Source: Isoetes taiwanensis (lineage: Eukaryota > Streptophyta > Lycopodiopsida > Isoetales > Isoetaceae). From it: a stretch of DNA of 64,000 nt. The notes below the pieces were generated by a model, which did not search any database, had not been told where the DNA came from, and saw only the letters and a list, made by a program, of their open reading frames with translations. The position numbers were made by a program, and so were the translations under genes. Numbering within the stretch: position 1 is the stretch's first letter; the number at the start of each line of letters is the position of its first letter. The stretch lies in NCBI GenBank assembly GCA_021234155.1, contig JAJEKV010000002.1, positions 18,963,592 through 19,027,591 on the forward strand. The letters run 5' to 3'. Shown here piece after piece: positions 1 to 11,461 of the stretch.

Positions 1-676
1 GTTGTGTCAAGCTCTAAACTGCTTCTTCAATCCCAAAAGTTTATGCTTCAACTTCTTCTGCAAGTCTGAGAGTACTTATAAGGAATTGCCATTGAAACAC
101 CAGAAATGCAATACAGCACAAGCATTGACTATGCCGTTGAACTTGATTTAGGCTTTAGGGCTAATATAAAAATACGATCTTTAGTCTATGAAATCTATCG
201 ACGAAATGATAGTCTTTATCCACGAATTTTCTTTTGGAACAAGCTTTGCCGACATGATGAAACAAGTAAGCGAGATCCTTGCCAGAGATAGCAAACAACT
301 GGCGTAGGCTTTGCAATCTGCGATTGCATGGGCTTTTAATAATGTGCAATGGCAAATCCCTTGGCAATTGAGACAATGTTGTTGTACTATACAGTAGATG
401 CTGATCTAAACCACAACTAATCTAAAAAGGCTTCCCAAGCAAGATTAATGGCTTACAGTCCAGCATTTGAGCACATGTCCATAATCTGTAATCAAATATG
501 CAGATGATTCCAGCATGCTTGATGCGGTTTACAAAAAGAAATGGAAGCATGACATGGCCGTTGAAGGAAAAAGCCTGAGGGCATGGCCATTTGCTTTTGC
601 CTAGGTCTGTGGAAGATTAGACGAAAATGCGAAATGGCTTTGGTTAGTTCTCGATGCTTTAGAGGCAAAAGCATAC
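1..676. other. No gene recognised
   Basis: Downstream side of the aspartic proteinase pseudogene. I looked here on the minus strand for the missing last proteinase exon (the ILGD...VFDYG block) and did not find it. Short open frames only. Confidence 0.5.
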
Positions 677-1633
677 CATAAGGGGCCAGTTGGAGGTGGT
701 AAGTCTAATCCCCTGAATCCACTGATACATTGGATTTGTTGTTCTTCCTGAGTAATTTGCACTACAGCAACAGAAAAAAGTAATAATCACAAGAAATACT
801 TGTTTTTCAGACAACATATTTTGAAGGTGGAAATACCTATTCAGGAGTAAGCTCAAATGTTTGGTTCGCAATGATAAATGCAACCTTCGGCATATGAGGA
901 ACATCATTGCATTCAACAACAGATTGGCCATTTAGACTAGGAAGTCGACCGCATAACTGCAATAAAAGATGTTAGAGCACAATGTAGATAACAAGCACCC
1001 TAAAGCATGAAAAGCCTTCACTCACATCTGTGAGATCTGACAGGATAGATCCTTTGGTCATGTCCTTTAGCAATCGGCTTTGTGCCCAAGTTGCAGCTTG
1101 CCGGCATGCATCACACAACAAATCATCTTGTGCATCTTCTTGACCCTTCTCCAGCACACTTGATATATGGGGCCTGAATGAAAGGCAAAGATGCTTTCAA
1201 AACATAATCCAAATTTACACACAAGTAAGAAAAATCTGAAACTGAACCTTTCTTCATAAAGGTCCACAGGGCAGATTCCAATCCTAGAACAGACGTATTC
1301 TGGCACGACCAGCATATGTAACTTACAAGCAAATAGTGGTTATTCTTAGGTTCATATCTGTGGATTCACATCTGCTCCAGAAGATCAATGAGTAGCTCTC
1401 CATATTCGCTAACCATATTGTTGCATTCCTTGCTAACAATTCCAGATTTGCCAATCGCCTTGTTAATCTCTGCAATTATTTCCTGCTTGAAAATACAACG
1501 GGTCAAATGCAGAGGGCTTCAAATTTTATATACACTACATTCCAGGCCCTTCATACCGAGGGTCCTGCTAGCAGTGATGTTCCAGAGTCCACGATTGCAC
1601 TGCATCCTTTAGCCATACCCATATCTCCAACAG
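677..1633 (-). pseudogene. Plant aspartic proteinase (phytepsin type, saposin insert), truncated pseudogene
   Basis: Six exon-like blocks read on the minus strand in the right order. 1557-1633 carries the second catalytic motif (CSAIVDSGTSLLAGPS). 1357-1482 starts the plant-specific saposin-like insert (AEINKAIGKSGIVSKEC). 1248-1299 reads YVCSRIGICPVD. 1026-1158 reads LLCDACRQAATWAQSRL. 837-956 reads LCGRLPSLNGQSVVEC and ends ELTPE. 677-761 reads QCISGFRGLDLPPPTGPLW. Known family members are vacuolar endopeptidases whose insert is removed on maturation. The N-terminal half with the first DTG and the last exon are not seen. Lesions: a one-base frameshift before DVNPQ, a lost donor after 1357, and TAG at 837-839 where the family has Gln at an exon end; the 837/761 junction is also out of frame. 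Introns are kept, so it is not a processed copy. Family identity is secure; pseudogene status is strongly supported unless several assembly errors coincide. Confidence 0.88.
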
Positions 1634-4252
1634 CTGCGGCAGGTAAACGTATAGTCGGAATGGATAAAGAGGATGAGGGGAGGCTTTTTCAACAGAGAGA
1701 TCGATCTCTGTGGGGTTTTCCGATCCCAAAAATAGGTCGTGACCTTCTCCATCTCCGTGGCTGTTTTTCTTGGACTTTCTAATATTCCCAACCATCGATA
1801 TGTAAAAACCAAGATCTAATGGTGCAACATAACGCCACATCAGTTTTCGATGACATGGAAATTACACGTGGATAGGCTAGAATTTGAGGAAAGGCTGTAG
1901 GCCCGGTAGGGCTGGTGTGCTAAAAACCACGTGGAGAATTTCGTCCGATTTTGCTAGAAACTACAGGTAGCCTTCTATGTTTTTTTCTTAACTATATTGT
2001 TTTCAAGTGTTGGTTTTCTAACAAAAATTACATGGTGTTTTTTTTCTTTAAATAGTTGTTGTTTTCGAGTGTTGATTTCCTTAAAAAATAAGATGTGGTT
2101 TTAAGAAAAGAATATGGTTTTCCAAAAATAGATGTTGTTTTCAAGTATGGTTTTTCTAAAAAAAAGGATATATAGTTTTACACAAAATCCACGTGTAGTT
2201 TTACAATTCATTGTTATGTTTTTCTAATTTCAAGTCATTGTTATCTTTTCTGCCTTTTTGTGGTTTTACTTGCTCTTGATGTGTGCTACATTATATTTGG
2301 CTTTGAAAGAAACTAGTAATGGGTGCCCGGCGTTGCCGGGCATAACTACGGTTCTGCATGACAACCATGAAGTTCTAGACACACTTATAATACCTCCATG
2401 TATTTGAGAAGGAACAAAGAGAGAAATAGAAGAAGGGAGATGAGCATTTCATAGAAATGGCAATATGTAAAGTGTGCACATAATTCAACACAAAGATGAG
2501 AGTGGCACACCTTACATGCATGGGTTACCAAGGCCATTGAAAATGCAAGGATGTCTTAGAAGCAACATTTAGTGTTTCACAGAACTGTAATCGCATTTAT
2601 GCCTACTCGTCTTGTAAAATTGCATGATGAAAGTTTTGAATGAACATTGAGAGAAACGATTGGTTGTTGAGACTGTGGTTAAGTTGGAAAATGATTTTCA
2701 CTTAGAAGAAAGATCATAATTTTGTCACTTTGAGAATAACTAACTGTATGAAAAGGGCTTCGTAGCATTGATTTGTGAAACGTTTTGTGCATGGGGTGTT
2801 ACGGAATGAGTTACTTGATTCTGAATAATGACATTCAATAGGTAAACAAAATCAATAAGCAAAGAAAGCATAGAGCTGCAAAATAAACACAAATTCAAAA
2901 AACGGGAGAATAGCACAATTTCACAGACAATATTTATCTCTCTTTTTGCTATTGTGTTGAGTTTCTTGACATGTATACCAAAGCCTACATCACAAAAAGA
3001 AGGGGAATAGATTCATCCTTTCAATCACATGATTGATTTATCGATAAAGAATTGAGACATCTATGCCAAGAACACTCCAAAGCATTACAATGATGCACAT
3101 AATGCATAGCATGCTCCTAGTTGTATAAGGCTTAGGATTGTAATAGCAATGACCCTATTGAATGTGATTCATTACATCTATAGTCTCGTGTCACACTATG
3201 TACTTGATAACATGACCCAAGAAGGTGAAGATAAAGAATGAGGTAGCCACCAATTTAATGCACAACCCATGGAGTGTATGGAACCACACCTAAATACTCC
3301 CAATGTAATGGAAGTTGTTTCGCATAAACTGTATCAATTTCCTATTAACTAATGCATCCTGATATAAGATCCATCTGGCCACGTTGCCTCCCTACTACGT
3401 TAAGTCCTTCAACCAACAGAATATGAAGCTAGTACATCACCTTCATGCCTAAGTCTTCTTCAAGAGTGACTTGAAACAAACGGGCCAGATAGCTTATTGT
3501 AAGAATTGTATTCATAAGTTGCAACCCAAAGCAACATATAGCTTATTGTAACAATTGTATTCATAAGTTGCTGACTTTGTATTTTCAATTTGGAAGCTTG
3601 TTCTTATGGGCTAAGCTTGTTCTTAACAATGCTCAGATGAAAAATATGCAAAGAGAACTCTAGAGAAACTACAATGTACATCGTATGGAATATTATATAA
3701 ATAGGATTTACAAAGACTGTCATGTTATAAGATCTTCTACCAAGATAGTCTTCACAAAAAACACACTTGGGGTTTCAAAAAATTCAGACTTGCTGCCATA
3801 GTTTTGTTAGCAGTCACCTACACAAACATTAGGTTCATGATATAAGAATAGAAATTAAAATGACTCCAGAGACACAGAATACATGCAAGATAACGCCACA
3901 TGATGGCTATTACTTTGTTCGGCCTGATTCACCATTTCGATTCCCATAGTAAATGTAGAGCCTAATAAAGCAAAGCATCCCCATAATGGAAAGGCATAAA
4001 GTTCACGTTAAGATTGAACCCAGTCTGGTAGAATTCGGAGCAATAGTATCTGCAGTTCGGAGCTATGCTTGGTATCTCCTGCAACAAATGAGAACATTAA
4101 AGTGGACACCCGATCAGAACTCTATGGTCTTTCTCAAGCTTGGGGCAGCTAATATTTCATCAACCTCTTCAACCTCGCTGTTTGGAATTGTTACAGGAAA
4201 TAACTTAGCATTCACGGAGAGCAATGAGGGCAAGTAATAGGGCCAATCAAGG
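1634..4252. other. AT-rich intergenic DNA
   Basis: No exon recognised on either strand. About 1975-2290 holds degenerate repeats built on 'tggttttc/gtggtttt', the complement of the motif repeated at 13.86-14.45 kb. Around 3490-3570 an approximately 50-bp segment containing 'tagcttattgtaa' and 'gtattcataagttg' occurs twice in tandem. Confidence 0.5.
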
Positions 4253-4414
4253 TTTCTTATAGCCAATTTAGAGAGATCACTACAAACTTTTGGAATGGGG
4301 AGATTTGCAAGAGTCTACAGAGGAACAGTTCCAGGCAAAGGGGAAGTTATAATGAAGGTTTTAAAAATCACTACTAATATTTTCCAGCCAACTATTTTTG
4401 CCTTTAAACAGTGA
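4253..4414 (+). pseudogene. Protein kinase ATP-binding loop relic
   Basis: One frame reads FGMGRFARVYRGTVPGKG followed by EVIMKVLK, then a stop at 4412. This matches kinase subdomain I (GxGxFxxVYxG) and subdomain II with the invariant Lys (VAIK-like, here VIMK), typical of plant receptor-like kinases. No further kinase subdomains (HRD, DFG) follow in any frame nearby. It is an isolated exon or a relic; the piece is too short for subfamily assignment. Confidence 0.5.
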
Positions 4415-4700
4415 TGCCACCGACATGCTGCAATACGATGTTAACCTTCTATGAAAGGCATAGATCTTTCAAAATCTCTACCAAATTGCAGAGTTGTATG
4501 AGAAAAACCTGCATAAGGGTTGCATAGACTGGTCTATGCAGACTGATGCACCACATCAGTGGTCCATGTTTTGAACATGCACCCTTTCAGTATAAAAAAG
4601 TTCAGACTTTGCAGCCATTTCTCTGTAAGAATTCAACTGCCATAGGTGCATGCTTACCAACTTTGCTGATATAACCGTTAGAATAATTGCTGATCATCCG

Positions 4701-5175
4701 TCTGCATTGGAAATAGCATGTTATTTAGATCTCTGCCTAATTGAAAAGAAAAAAGAAAAGGAAGTGCATAAAAGCCTAACTTACCAAGGATTTCTGATGG
4801 ATTTGAGAGCTGCAACCTGCCATAGCCAAATCTCTGTGCATCTTGCTCCTCGGCAGGCAAGAAACTCCACGCCATTTCTTTGGAAAATAGTACCACATCT
4901 CCTTTCCCGCCTCTTGAAACTGCCCCTTCAATCTCCTCGAACGATTATGCATAAGATCATTTGTCTGCATTGGAAATAGCATGTGATTTAGATCTCTGAC
5001 AAATTGAAAAGAAAAAAGTAAATTGCGTAAAAACCTAACTTATCAAGGATTTCTGATGGATTTGAGAGCTACAACTTGCCATACCAAATCTCTGTGCATT
5101 ATGCTCCTCAGTAAGAAATTCCATGCCATTATAGTACCACATCTCTTTTTTCCCCTGCGCCATTAATCTTCTTGA
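4701..5175. repeat. Diverged tandem duplication, period about 263 bp
   Basis: The unit starting 'tctgcattggaaatagcatg' at 4701 is repeated from 4964. The copies differ by substitutions and small indels and the second is shorter. An exon-like stretch lies in the first copy on the minus strand. Confidence 0.75.
4785..4964 (-). CDS. Unidentified exon candidate
   Basis: On the minus strand this 180-base block is bounded by a good acceptor (tttccaatgcag) and a good donor (CCTTG|gtaagt). One frame has no stop and contains VVLFSKEMAWSFLPAEEQ and AQRFGYGRLQLSNPSEIL, but a second frame is also open. The same block recurs, damaged, in the neighbouring tandem copy. I do not recognise the family. It could belong with the start-exon candidate at 6347-6442, but that link is only positional. 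Confidence 0.25.
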
Positions 5176-5230
5176 ATGATTATGCAAATATTGTGGCATA
5201 TTCCGGCAAGAAGTTCAGCCCATTTACTCC

Positions 5231-5434
5231 GCAGGATCTCAGATGCAACGCTGTTTAAAATCTCGTGGTGTAACATCTCTTCTTGATTTCACCACAAATG
5301 ATGAGGTTACATGCAGTGCCTTATCATCCAAGGTGTCACTTTCAGTGTATAACAGCGGAAACATGGTAGTCAACCATGCTGTATTACTTTTTTCAGTGCC
5401 ACCAGCAAGCAGCTTGTGGCATTTACTTGTGTAA
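5231..5434 (+). pseudogene. Beta-xylosidase-like (GH3) C-terminal Fn3 relic
   Basis: The frame ending at 5434 contains CSALSSKVSLSVYNSGNM followed by VVNHAVLLFSVPPAS. This pattern (Cys-x-x-Leu, then V-x-N-x-G-x-M, then H-x-V-L-L-F-x-x-PP) resembles the fibronectin III-like C-terminal domain of plant GH3 beta-D-xylosidases. A plausible acceptor (tttactccgcag) lies just upstream. No catalytic GH3 part was found nearby. Identification rests on one motif and is moderate to weak. Confidence 0.4.
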
Positions 5435-5963
5435 TTATTGAAGCACAAACAGTCAGGGACATATCATTTTCAGTAGACACATGCAAACATCTAAGCAGTG
5501 TGAAATCAAATGGAGAACGCGTCTTACATGCAGGACAGCATACACTCATTGCAGTGGTATCCTAAGTCTGCTAAGTGTATGAATTGCTGGAAATATTCTT
5601 TTCGAGTAAGATTTGCAGCTTTATGATTTCTGAAGAGTATGACGTACAACGTAATGAGTGTAAGGAAAAATTATACGCATGAAAGTATTTGCAATAGCGT
5701 CTTTGATTTGTTGGAATAAACATAAAATATTCTGTGATGTGAACTCAAAAGCAAAGGTTTACCTGATAGAGCTTAATGCATATGATTGTCAGTGGCAACA
5801 AACAATGAAATCACAGAAAGTGTTTGTAGCCCACCTTGTAATGCTTTATCCACGTGAAGTTTGGAATAGGAGCCCATGTTCCTACGTCATAAAGAACAAA
5901 AAATTGAGCTCCATTATTCATATGCATGGCAAAATATGTTCAGGAGTATCTTTCAAGCACTAT

Positions 5964-6255
5964 CTACAATTAATGGAGATGCTGAAGAATGAGTGCAGAC
6001 GTAACATATTCAAGCATGAGGTAGTTGTTCCCATAGCCATGGGAAATAAGTGAACAAAAGCAACAAATTCGCAACACTTCGAAGATAGGGTTCAAAAGAA
6101 AACTACAATAAATAGAGATGTTGATGAATGAGTGCAGATGTAACATATTCAAGCATGAGTTAGTTGTTCTGTAGCCACGGAAAATAAGTGAACAAATGCA
6201 ACAATTTCGCAAGAACACTTCGAAGATAGGATTCAAAAGAAAACTACAATAAAAA
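5964..6255. repeat. Tandem duplication, period about 139 bp
   Basis: The segment around 'gagtgcagacgtaacatatt' (5991) is repeated at about 6130 with about 90% identity by eye. Both copies end near 'aaaagaaaactacaataaa'. Confidence 0.8.
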
Positions 6256-6346
6256 TAGTTGAGCATGTGCAGTCTATGGCATGATTTCTAAAACCTATTT
6301 GCAAGAAGCCTCATAGCTCTGCTCACGATGAACCTCAGGAATTTAC

Positions 6347-6442
6347 CTCATAAAATCCATGGAAGCTTATTGCCCATAGCTGGCGCTGCTCCGACCAAAA
6401 TTTGTTGCAAGAAAAACCCCATCGATCCTTTTCTTCTGCCAT
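6347..6442 (-). CDS. Candidate first exon of an unidentified gene
   Basis: On the minus strand an ATG at 6442 opens MAEEKDRWGFSCNKFWSEQ and continues to ...FHGFYE before a donor (TATGAG|gtaaat). Upstream sequence is pyrimidine- and AT-rich with a 'catatatatatg' stretch just before the ATG. The protein is not recognised and no following exon can be assigned. Low confidence. Confidence 0.22.
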
Positions 6443-6447
6443 AATTA

Positions 6448-7430
6448 TCATATATATATGTATGCATGCCGGAAATTGGGGCGAATCGAAGGGGCCGAAA
6501 ATTGGAAAGGGGCGAATCGAATGAAGAAATCGATCTGTGCTTAGATTGGAAAGGAAAAAATGAAAAAATCTTAATCGTAGCAAAAGAAATTTTCTCGATT
6601 TTTGGAAAATCGGTTTTTTTTTTCCAACACCCAAAAGCTACAAAACCTTAGGGAAATCACTTAAAAAAAATTCCAAATTTTTTTCCTCCAAACCAGAAAA
6701 TCCAAATTTAAACAATAGATAGATAGATAGATGTTTACAATTTATAACTTGCATTTCTTATAGTGGAAAGATTACAGAGCATGCAGAAATATGCTCGATA
6801 AGCCTGTTGGTGGTCCATGCCAACAAATTTTCAAGACTTAGCTAGTATCAAATTGACCCAAAGCATGCTTTAGGACCACTGCTTACACATGCAAATGGGA
6901 ATTCTACAATCCCTGTTATTCAAATAACCCAACAGACCTCAGCAAGACAGACATGAAAAACGGTAGAGTTTTGGGCCCATATTTCATTCCCCTGTTCTTC
7001 CGTGGGCTAATCTCTAAAATATAAGATATAGCCTCTGCATCAAACAAGGAGTATTCGATTCATGTTAATCTCTAAAGAAGTTCAAGAAGTGTTGCATTCT
7101 GTTAAGCAAGGAGGCCATGAACAGAGTTACCTGTTTTTCTGATATAGAGCCATGAATCAAACACGGTCAAACCCTTTCAACAGGTTAATCTCTTTGTTCA
7201 AATTTAACATGAACACAAACTCCTTTTCATGTTAATCTCTAAAAATAACAGATGCCAGCGCCAAACAACCCTGTTCGATTCAGGGCCTTTGTATCAAAAA
7301 GGGAGTGGAGCTGAATTAAATAAAAGAATCATCCAGAAGAAATCATCGCTTGATGCAAGCAACAGCAGAAAACCTATTTGTGGCTCAGCCAATACCTGTT
7401 AGAGCAGAAAATCTTGTGGCAGCCCGAATG
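6448..7430. other. No gene recognised
   Basis: AT-rich DNA with a short (GATA)n run near 6716-6730. No exon-like frame with supporting splice sites was seen. Confidence 0.5.
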
Positions 7431-7890
7431 CAGTTGGAGTCGCCTGATGAGAGTTAAAGCCGCCGAAATGAGATGAAGACGCCGGAATAAGGTTGAAGCC
7501 TTCGAATCTGTGCACAGAGTTCCAATCTGTGCAAGCGGCAAAGGCAAAGCCTTCCAATCGGGGTTGCCAGAATTGGGTTGAAGCCGTGCAAACTGTGGAA
7601 TTCCAAAATGAGGTTGAAGATGTGCGGCAAAGGCAATCGGATTCCAAAATGGGGCTGAATCTGTGCGGCAAAGGCGGCAAAATCTGAGCAAAGCAGCAAA
7701 GGCGGCAAGCTCGAAGGCGGCAAAAAATCTGGAAACAAACATAGAGCCTTGAGATCAAATCTCGGCCCTTAACTTCCTCACCAATAGGATAATAAGACCG
7801 AGATCAAGATCTCGGCCCTTCATCTCAATGGCCAATAGGATGAAAGGACAGCGATCACGATCTCAGCCGTTCATCTAAACCATAGGATAA
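7431..7890. repeat. GC-rich imperfect repeats, then three copies of a ~50-bp unit
   Basis: 7431-7740 is built from repeated 'ggcaaagg' and 'aaatgaggttgaag' phrases and keeps several frames open on both strands without resembling a protein family. From about 7746 a unit of about 50 bp (gatcaagatctcggcccttcat...ccaatagg) occurs three times; two copies contain a CCAATAGG box. 'ataggataaata' follows at about 7883. It could be promoter-like, but no transcript is evident. Confidence 0.5.
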
Positions 7891-7894
7891 ATAC

Positions 7895-8013
7895 TGATAT
7901 CATGCTTCACAAAAATCATATTTTATTGTCCCAAGTGTGACTACTATTACTTATGATATCATGCTTCACAAAAATCATATTTTATTGTCCCAAGTGTGAC
8001 TACTATTACTTAT
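7895..8013. repeat. Perfect 59-bp tandem duplication
   Basis: The block beginning 'tgatatcatgcttcacaaa' is repeated at a spacing of 59 bases with no difference visible, so the duplication is recent. Confidence 0.92.
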
Positions 8014-9084
8014 GCATGCATGATCAAGCTAGATAGATTGTAAGGCACATTGATGCCATATAGATTATACGTCAATTCTATATGACAATTTTAAAAAACT
8101 ACAGGGTCATTTAGGGTGACATAGTAAAATTAAATTAGGGTAAATAAAATTTGACACTTTAAAGTTGTAAAAGTGGTTCACATCATAATTTGTTATATGT
8201 AAAGGATTTGGGGCTTCAATCGATTCACATTCTAGGTATGTTTGATCAGTCAATAATGCTACAATAGTGGGTCAATACCAGATGAATAGTGCCTGAGCTA
8301 CAGTACATTATGAACCATTGTAATGCTTATTCTGTTATTGCATTATGTTTATTCTTGAGATAATAGCTACACAATATTTGCTTAAGGATTATTTGAAGAA
8401 TTGAGAGCAAGTTATTGATCTTGAATTATGTTGATACAAGTTGGTTCAATGTTTTAAACATCATCATTGAGTTATTGATGTTTCAAAGCTTGGGTTCAAA
8501 TGTTAAGTTGAGTTAACAAGCTTAAGGTTGTATTAACATTTGATTATTTTCTCACAAATGTCATAGTCAAATCTCGCAATTTGAAATTTCCCCTAAAATA
8601 GTCGTGTTATATTCTTCTTCATTGCTATGAAAGATTTACATAAACTATGATCCAGAATTGGTTTATGATCTAAAAATTGTGAGAGACAAAAAACGTAGTA
8701 TGAGATGACATAGCTCTAGGTAGATGCATATCAATAGTATGAGATGAAAAATGGTGCAACATGTATCTCATGCTTTATTTTTGGAGCATTGTTGTATTAT
8801 CAATCTTCTTGTTTTGTAAATGAATAAAACTTTAAACCATCTCATCCTTTAAGAAAAAAAGAGTAATCCATTCAATACTATTTTAGTTGGCATTGCATGT
8901 CTCATGAAGTAAGGACTGTCCAATGTGTTGGAACCCCCTTAACTTGAAAGATCATGTCAGGTACATGTACTATCTCCAATATTGTTGTCCTTTCAAGACT
9001 CACAATTTGCATCTTAAGTTTTGCAGCCAAGAGTTGCTTGCTGCAGTAGAGCAGGAAAGATCATCTATCAGTCAGAGCCGAGGT
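8014..9084. other. AT-rich intergenic DNA
   Basis: No gene or clear repeat seen on either strand. Confidence 0.5.
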
Positions 9085-9158
9085 GGCGTATTTGAGCTTA
9101 TATGGCATGTTTGAGTCACGTGGTCATGCTTGAGCCAATGTGGCACGTTCAAGCCTAG
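9085..9158. repeat. Minisatellite, first (interrupted) segment
   Basis: Diverged units of the 'tggcatgtttgagcca' family. The run is broken at 9158 by a retroelement 3' end and resumes at about 9417. Confidence 0.75.
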
Positions 9159-9410
9159 GAAGGAAGGAAGGAAGGAAGGAAGGTATTTTTATCGTCCACG
9201 GAGACCAATCGGTCTATGGGACCCAATAAAAAAGCGCAACAAGCGGATTACTACCCGGATTAAAAAACCCCCGCCCCGAAGGGTTTTCGAGGGAAAAACC
9301 GTGGCAGCAATCAGCCTACTGGACAAGGGCACAACATTTCAACCATTAAAAAAAACATACAAAATCATATTTCATTCTTTCAAAAAAATAAATCATGTGA
9401 AAGAGCATTC
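9159..9410 (-). mobile_element. LINE-type 3' end with (AAGG)n tail, inserted in the minisatellite
   Basis: Read on the minus strand, the block GGTCTCCGTGGACG preceded by CCCATAGACCGATT and followed by ATAAAAATA ends in a (CCTT)n tail (9159-9183). The same conserved 3' module closes the LINE at 60.5 kb and recurs at 15.1, 34.6 and 62.2 kb with different tail units. No coding part remains. The 5' limit is approximate, placed where minisatellite units resume. Confidence 0.7.
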
Positions 9411-9416
9411 TATGAC

Positions 9417-9775
9417 TTTAGTGGCATGTTTGAGCCACGTGTCATGTTTTGAGCCTAATGGCATGTTTGATACTATATGGCGTGTTTGAGATAAGGTAGC
9501 ACGTTTAAGCCTATGTGGATTTTTTTGAGCCACGTGTCATGCTAGGGCCAAGTTGGCAAGTTTGAGCCTAGGGGCATGTTTGAGCCACATGACATGATTG
9601 AGCCAACGTGGCATGTTTGAGCCCATGTGGCATGTTTGAGCCCATGTCGCATGTTTGAGCCAAGGTGGTATGTTTGAGCCTGTGTGGTATATTTGAGTCA
9701 CGTGTCATGTTTGAGCCAAGGTGGCATGTCGAGCCTAAGGGCATGTTTGAGTCTAAGGGCATGTTTGAGCCTAGA
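9417..9775. repeat. Minisatellite, second segment
   Basis: About 18 units of roughly 19 bp (consensus ggcatgtttgagccacctt and variants), more diverged than those after 11.46 kb. Confidence 0.85.
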
Positions 9776-9784
9776 GCTGAAAAT

Positions 9785-10975
9785 GTAAGACGACCACGCA
9801 GTATTCTGCAGCCACCACCGCTTGACTACAAGCGTGTTGGACATGAGCTATTTTGGTCCTCCTTGGAGAAGGGGTGGTCTTTGCCCACGAAACTTGGTCC
9901 CCAGCGTATTGTTGATGTTTTGAGTCCATTGCCAGAGCTCATTCACAGTTCTGGAGTGGTGGAAGGTTACCAGCTCACCTACCCAACAACAAGCTGCCCG
10001 AAACGGGGAGGGGGAGGGGGGTGCCATATGATCAGATTTTGCAGGGTACATTAGATTTTATGACAAGGTCAATAATTCCAACTCTTTTGGACACTTTTAA
10101 TAAAGATAATTTGTATATAATTAGCTCTTGCGTTTCTAATTGCCATACCGGGAGGAGGGTAGACCCAAACCCCATTTCGTCAGTTCCTATTGGTTCGCGC
10201 CTTCAACTGCAACTTCTTGACCATGTCCAAAGTGCAAACGATCAAAACTCGACCTCCATAACGTAAACCCTACAATAACCTAGCAACACAAAGGGTTTAC
10301 GTTTTAGAGGCCGAAACGTGTTGTTTTATAGATAACTAGGTGACCATTTTTGAACATGCATGCAGAGTTATGGCAACCAAAATAACAAAGTTTGGATCTA
10401 TTGGCCATCCCGAACGATCCCAAACAATCTTGCTACTGCAAAAGGCGCTCCTCACTTCTAATTGCCACACTGGGAGGAGGATAAATCCAAACCCCATTTT
10501 GTCTGTTCCTATTGCTTCGCGTTTTCAACTGTAGCTTCTCGACCATGTCCTAAGTGCAACCGACCAAAACTTGACCTCCATAATGTAAACCCTTCAATAA
10601 CCTAGCAATACACAGGGTTTACATTTTGGAGGCCATATCCTAGTCAGATTTGACCAGAATCTTGTATAATGTCATCACATAGAGGGAGGGTGTTGACGCC
10701 AGAAGATGGACCCTTAAAACCTTCTGGAAGCAGTTCGCCCCAAAAGGTCCTTGCCCGAAGGCCTTTGGCCATGGACGGGCAACTCTCCCACTTTGGAACT
10801 CTAAACTGGCTCTGCCAATGGACTCAGGACGTCGATATTACCCTAGGGACCAAGTTTCGTGTGTAGAAGACAATCCCTTCTCCAAGAAGAGCCAAATTAG
10901 TTCATGTCTAACACGTTCATAGTCAATTGGCCTAGGAGGTGGCTGCGAAATAATGCCATGTCGCGCGTTCGTGTC
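9785..10975. repeat. Nested inverted/direct repeat structure
   Basis: About 9785-9950 reappears, diverged, in inverse orientation at about 10790-10970. Shared phrases include 'cacgaaacttggtccc' and 'gagtccattg'. Between the arms, a ~190-bp segment (cttctaattgcca...gaggcc) is present twice in direct order (about 10128-10315 and 10455-10635). Each direct copy carries its own stem-loop in which 'cctccataacgtaaaccc' pairs with 'gggtttacgttttagagg'. No transposase frame is present. It may be a foldback element that landed in the minisatellite. Confidence 0.7.
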
Positions 10976-11461
10976 TCTTTCATTGCAAAATCTGACAGTG
11001 TCACTCGGTCCCTAGGGTAATTTTGCCATTGCGGATGATATGGCGAAGTCGAATCTCCATTCCGGAGCCTTTGTACTATGCAAACGACAAAACACTTGGG
11101 TTTCTACATGGTCGCTCGCAGGACGCTTCGCGGTTTGATAAGTTCTCCCGGACCGATCTTGTGTTTTTTTTGAACCTGCTCGAAGCTTGTATTGAAAGGA
11201 GGATTCAATGGACGGATAAGAAAACCGAGCTCTGGGGAAGGGGGCATTAGCATACGGCCTCCCGGAGGAGCACTGCCAGGAAAGGCTGCCTCGGGAACCT
11301 TTCTGGGGACCGTCTCCTGGGGTCTAGCATCTGCCCTCTGGTGAGGCAGCCGCGCAATGTCCTGGCCTTGTTTGACTTGGGGAAGGTGCCAACACTTCTA
11401 TCAGACTGAATTAGAGAGAGACATAAAGACGTAGAGAGGGAGGGAGGGAGGGAGGGAGGGA
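10976..11461. other. Insert between minisatellite segments, ending in (GGGA)n
   Basis: Unrecognised sequence without a convincing frame. It finishes in a (GGGA)n run at about 11439-11462, directly against the next minisatellite unit, which could be another retroelement 3' tail (plus orientation). Confidence 0.45.

Noticed and set aside
7374-7758. Overlapping minus-strand frames of ~120 codons
   Set aside because: Three overlapping frames are open at once in a GC-rich repetitive block, with no family match or splice support.
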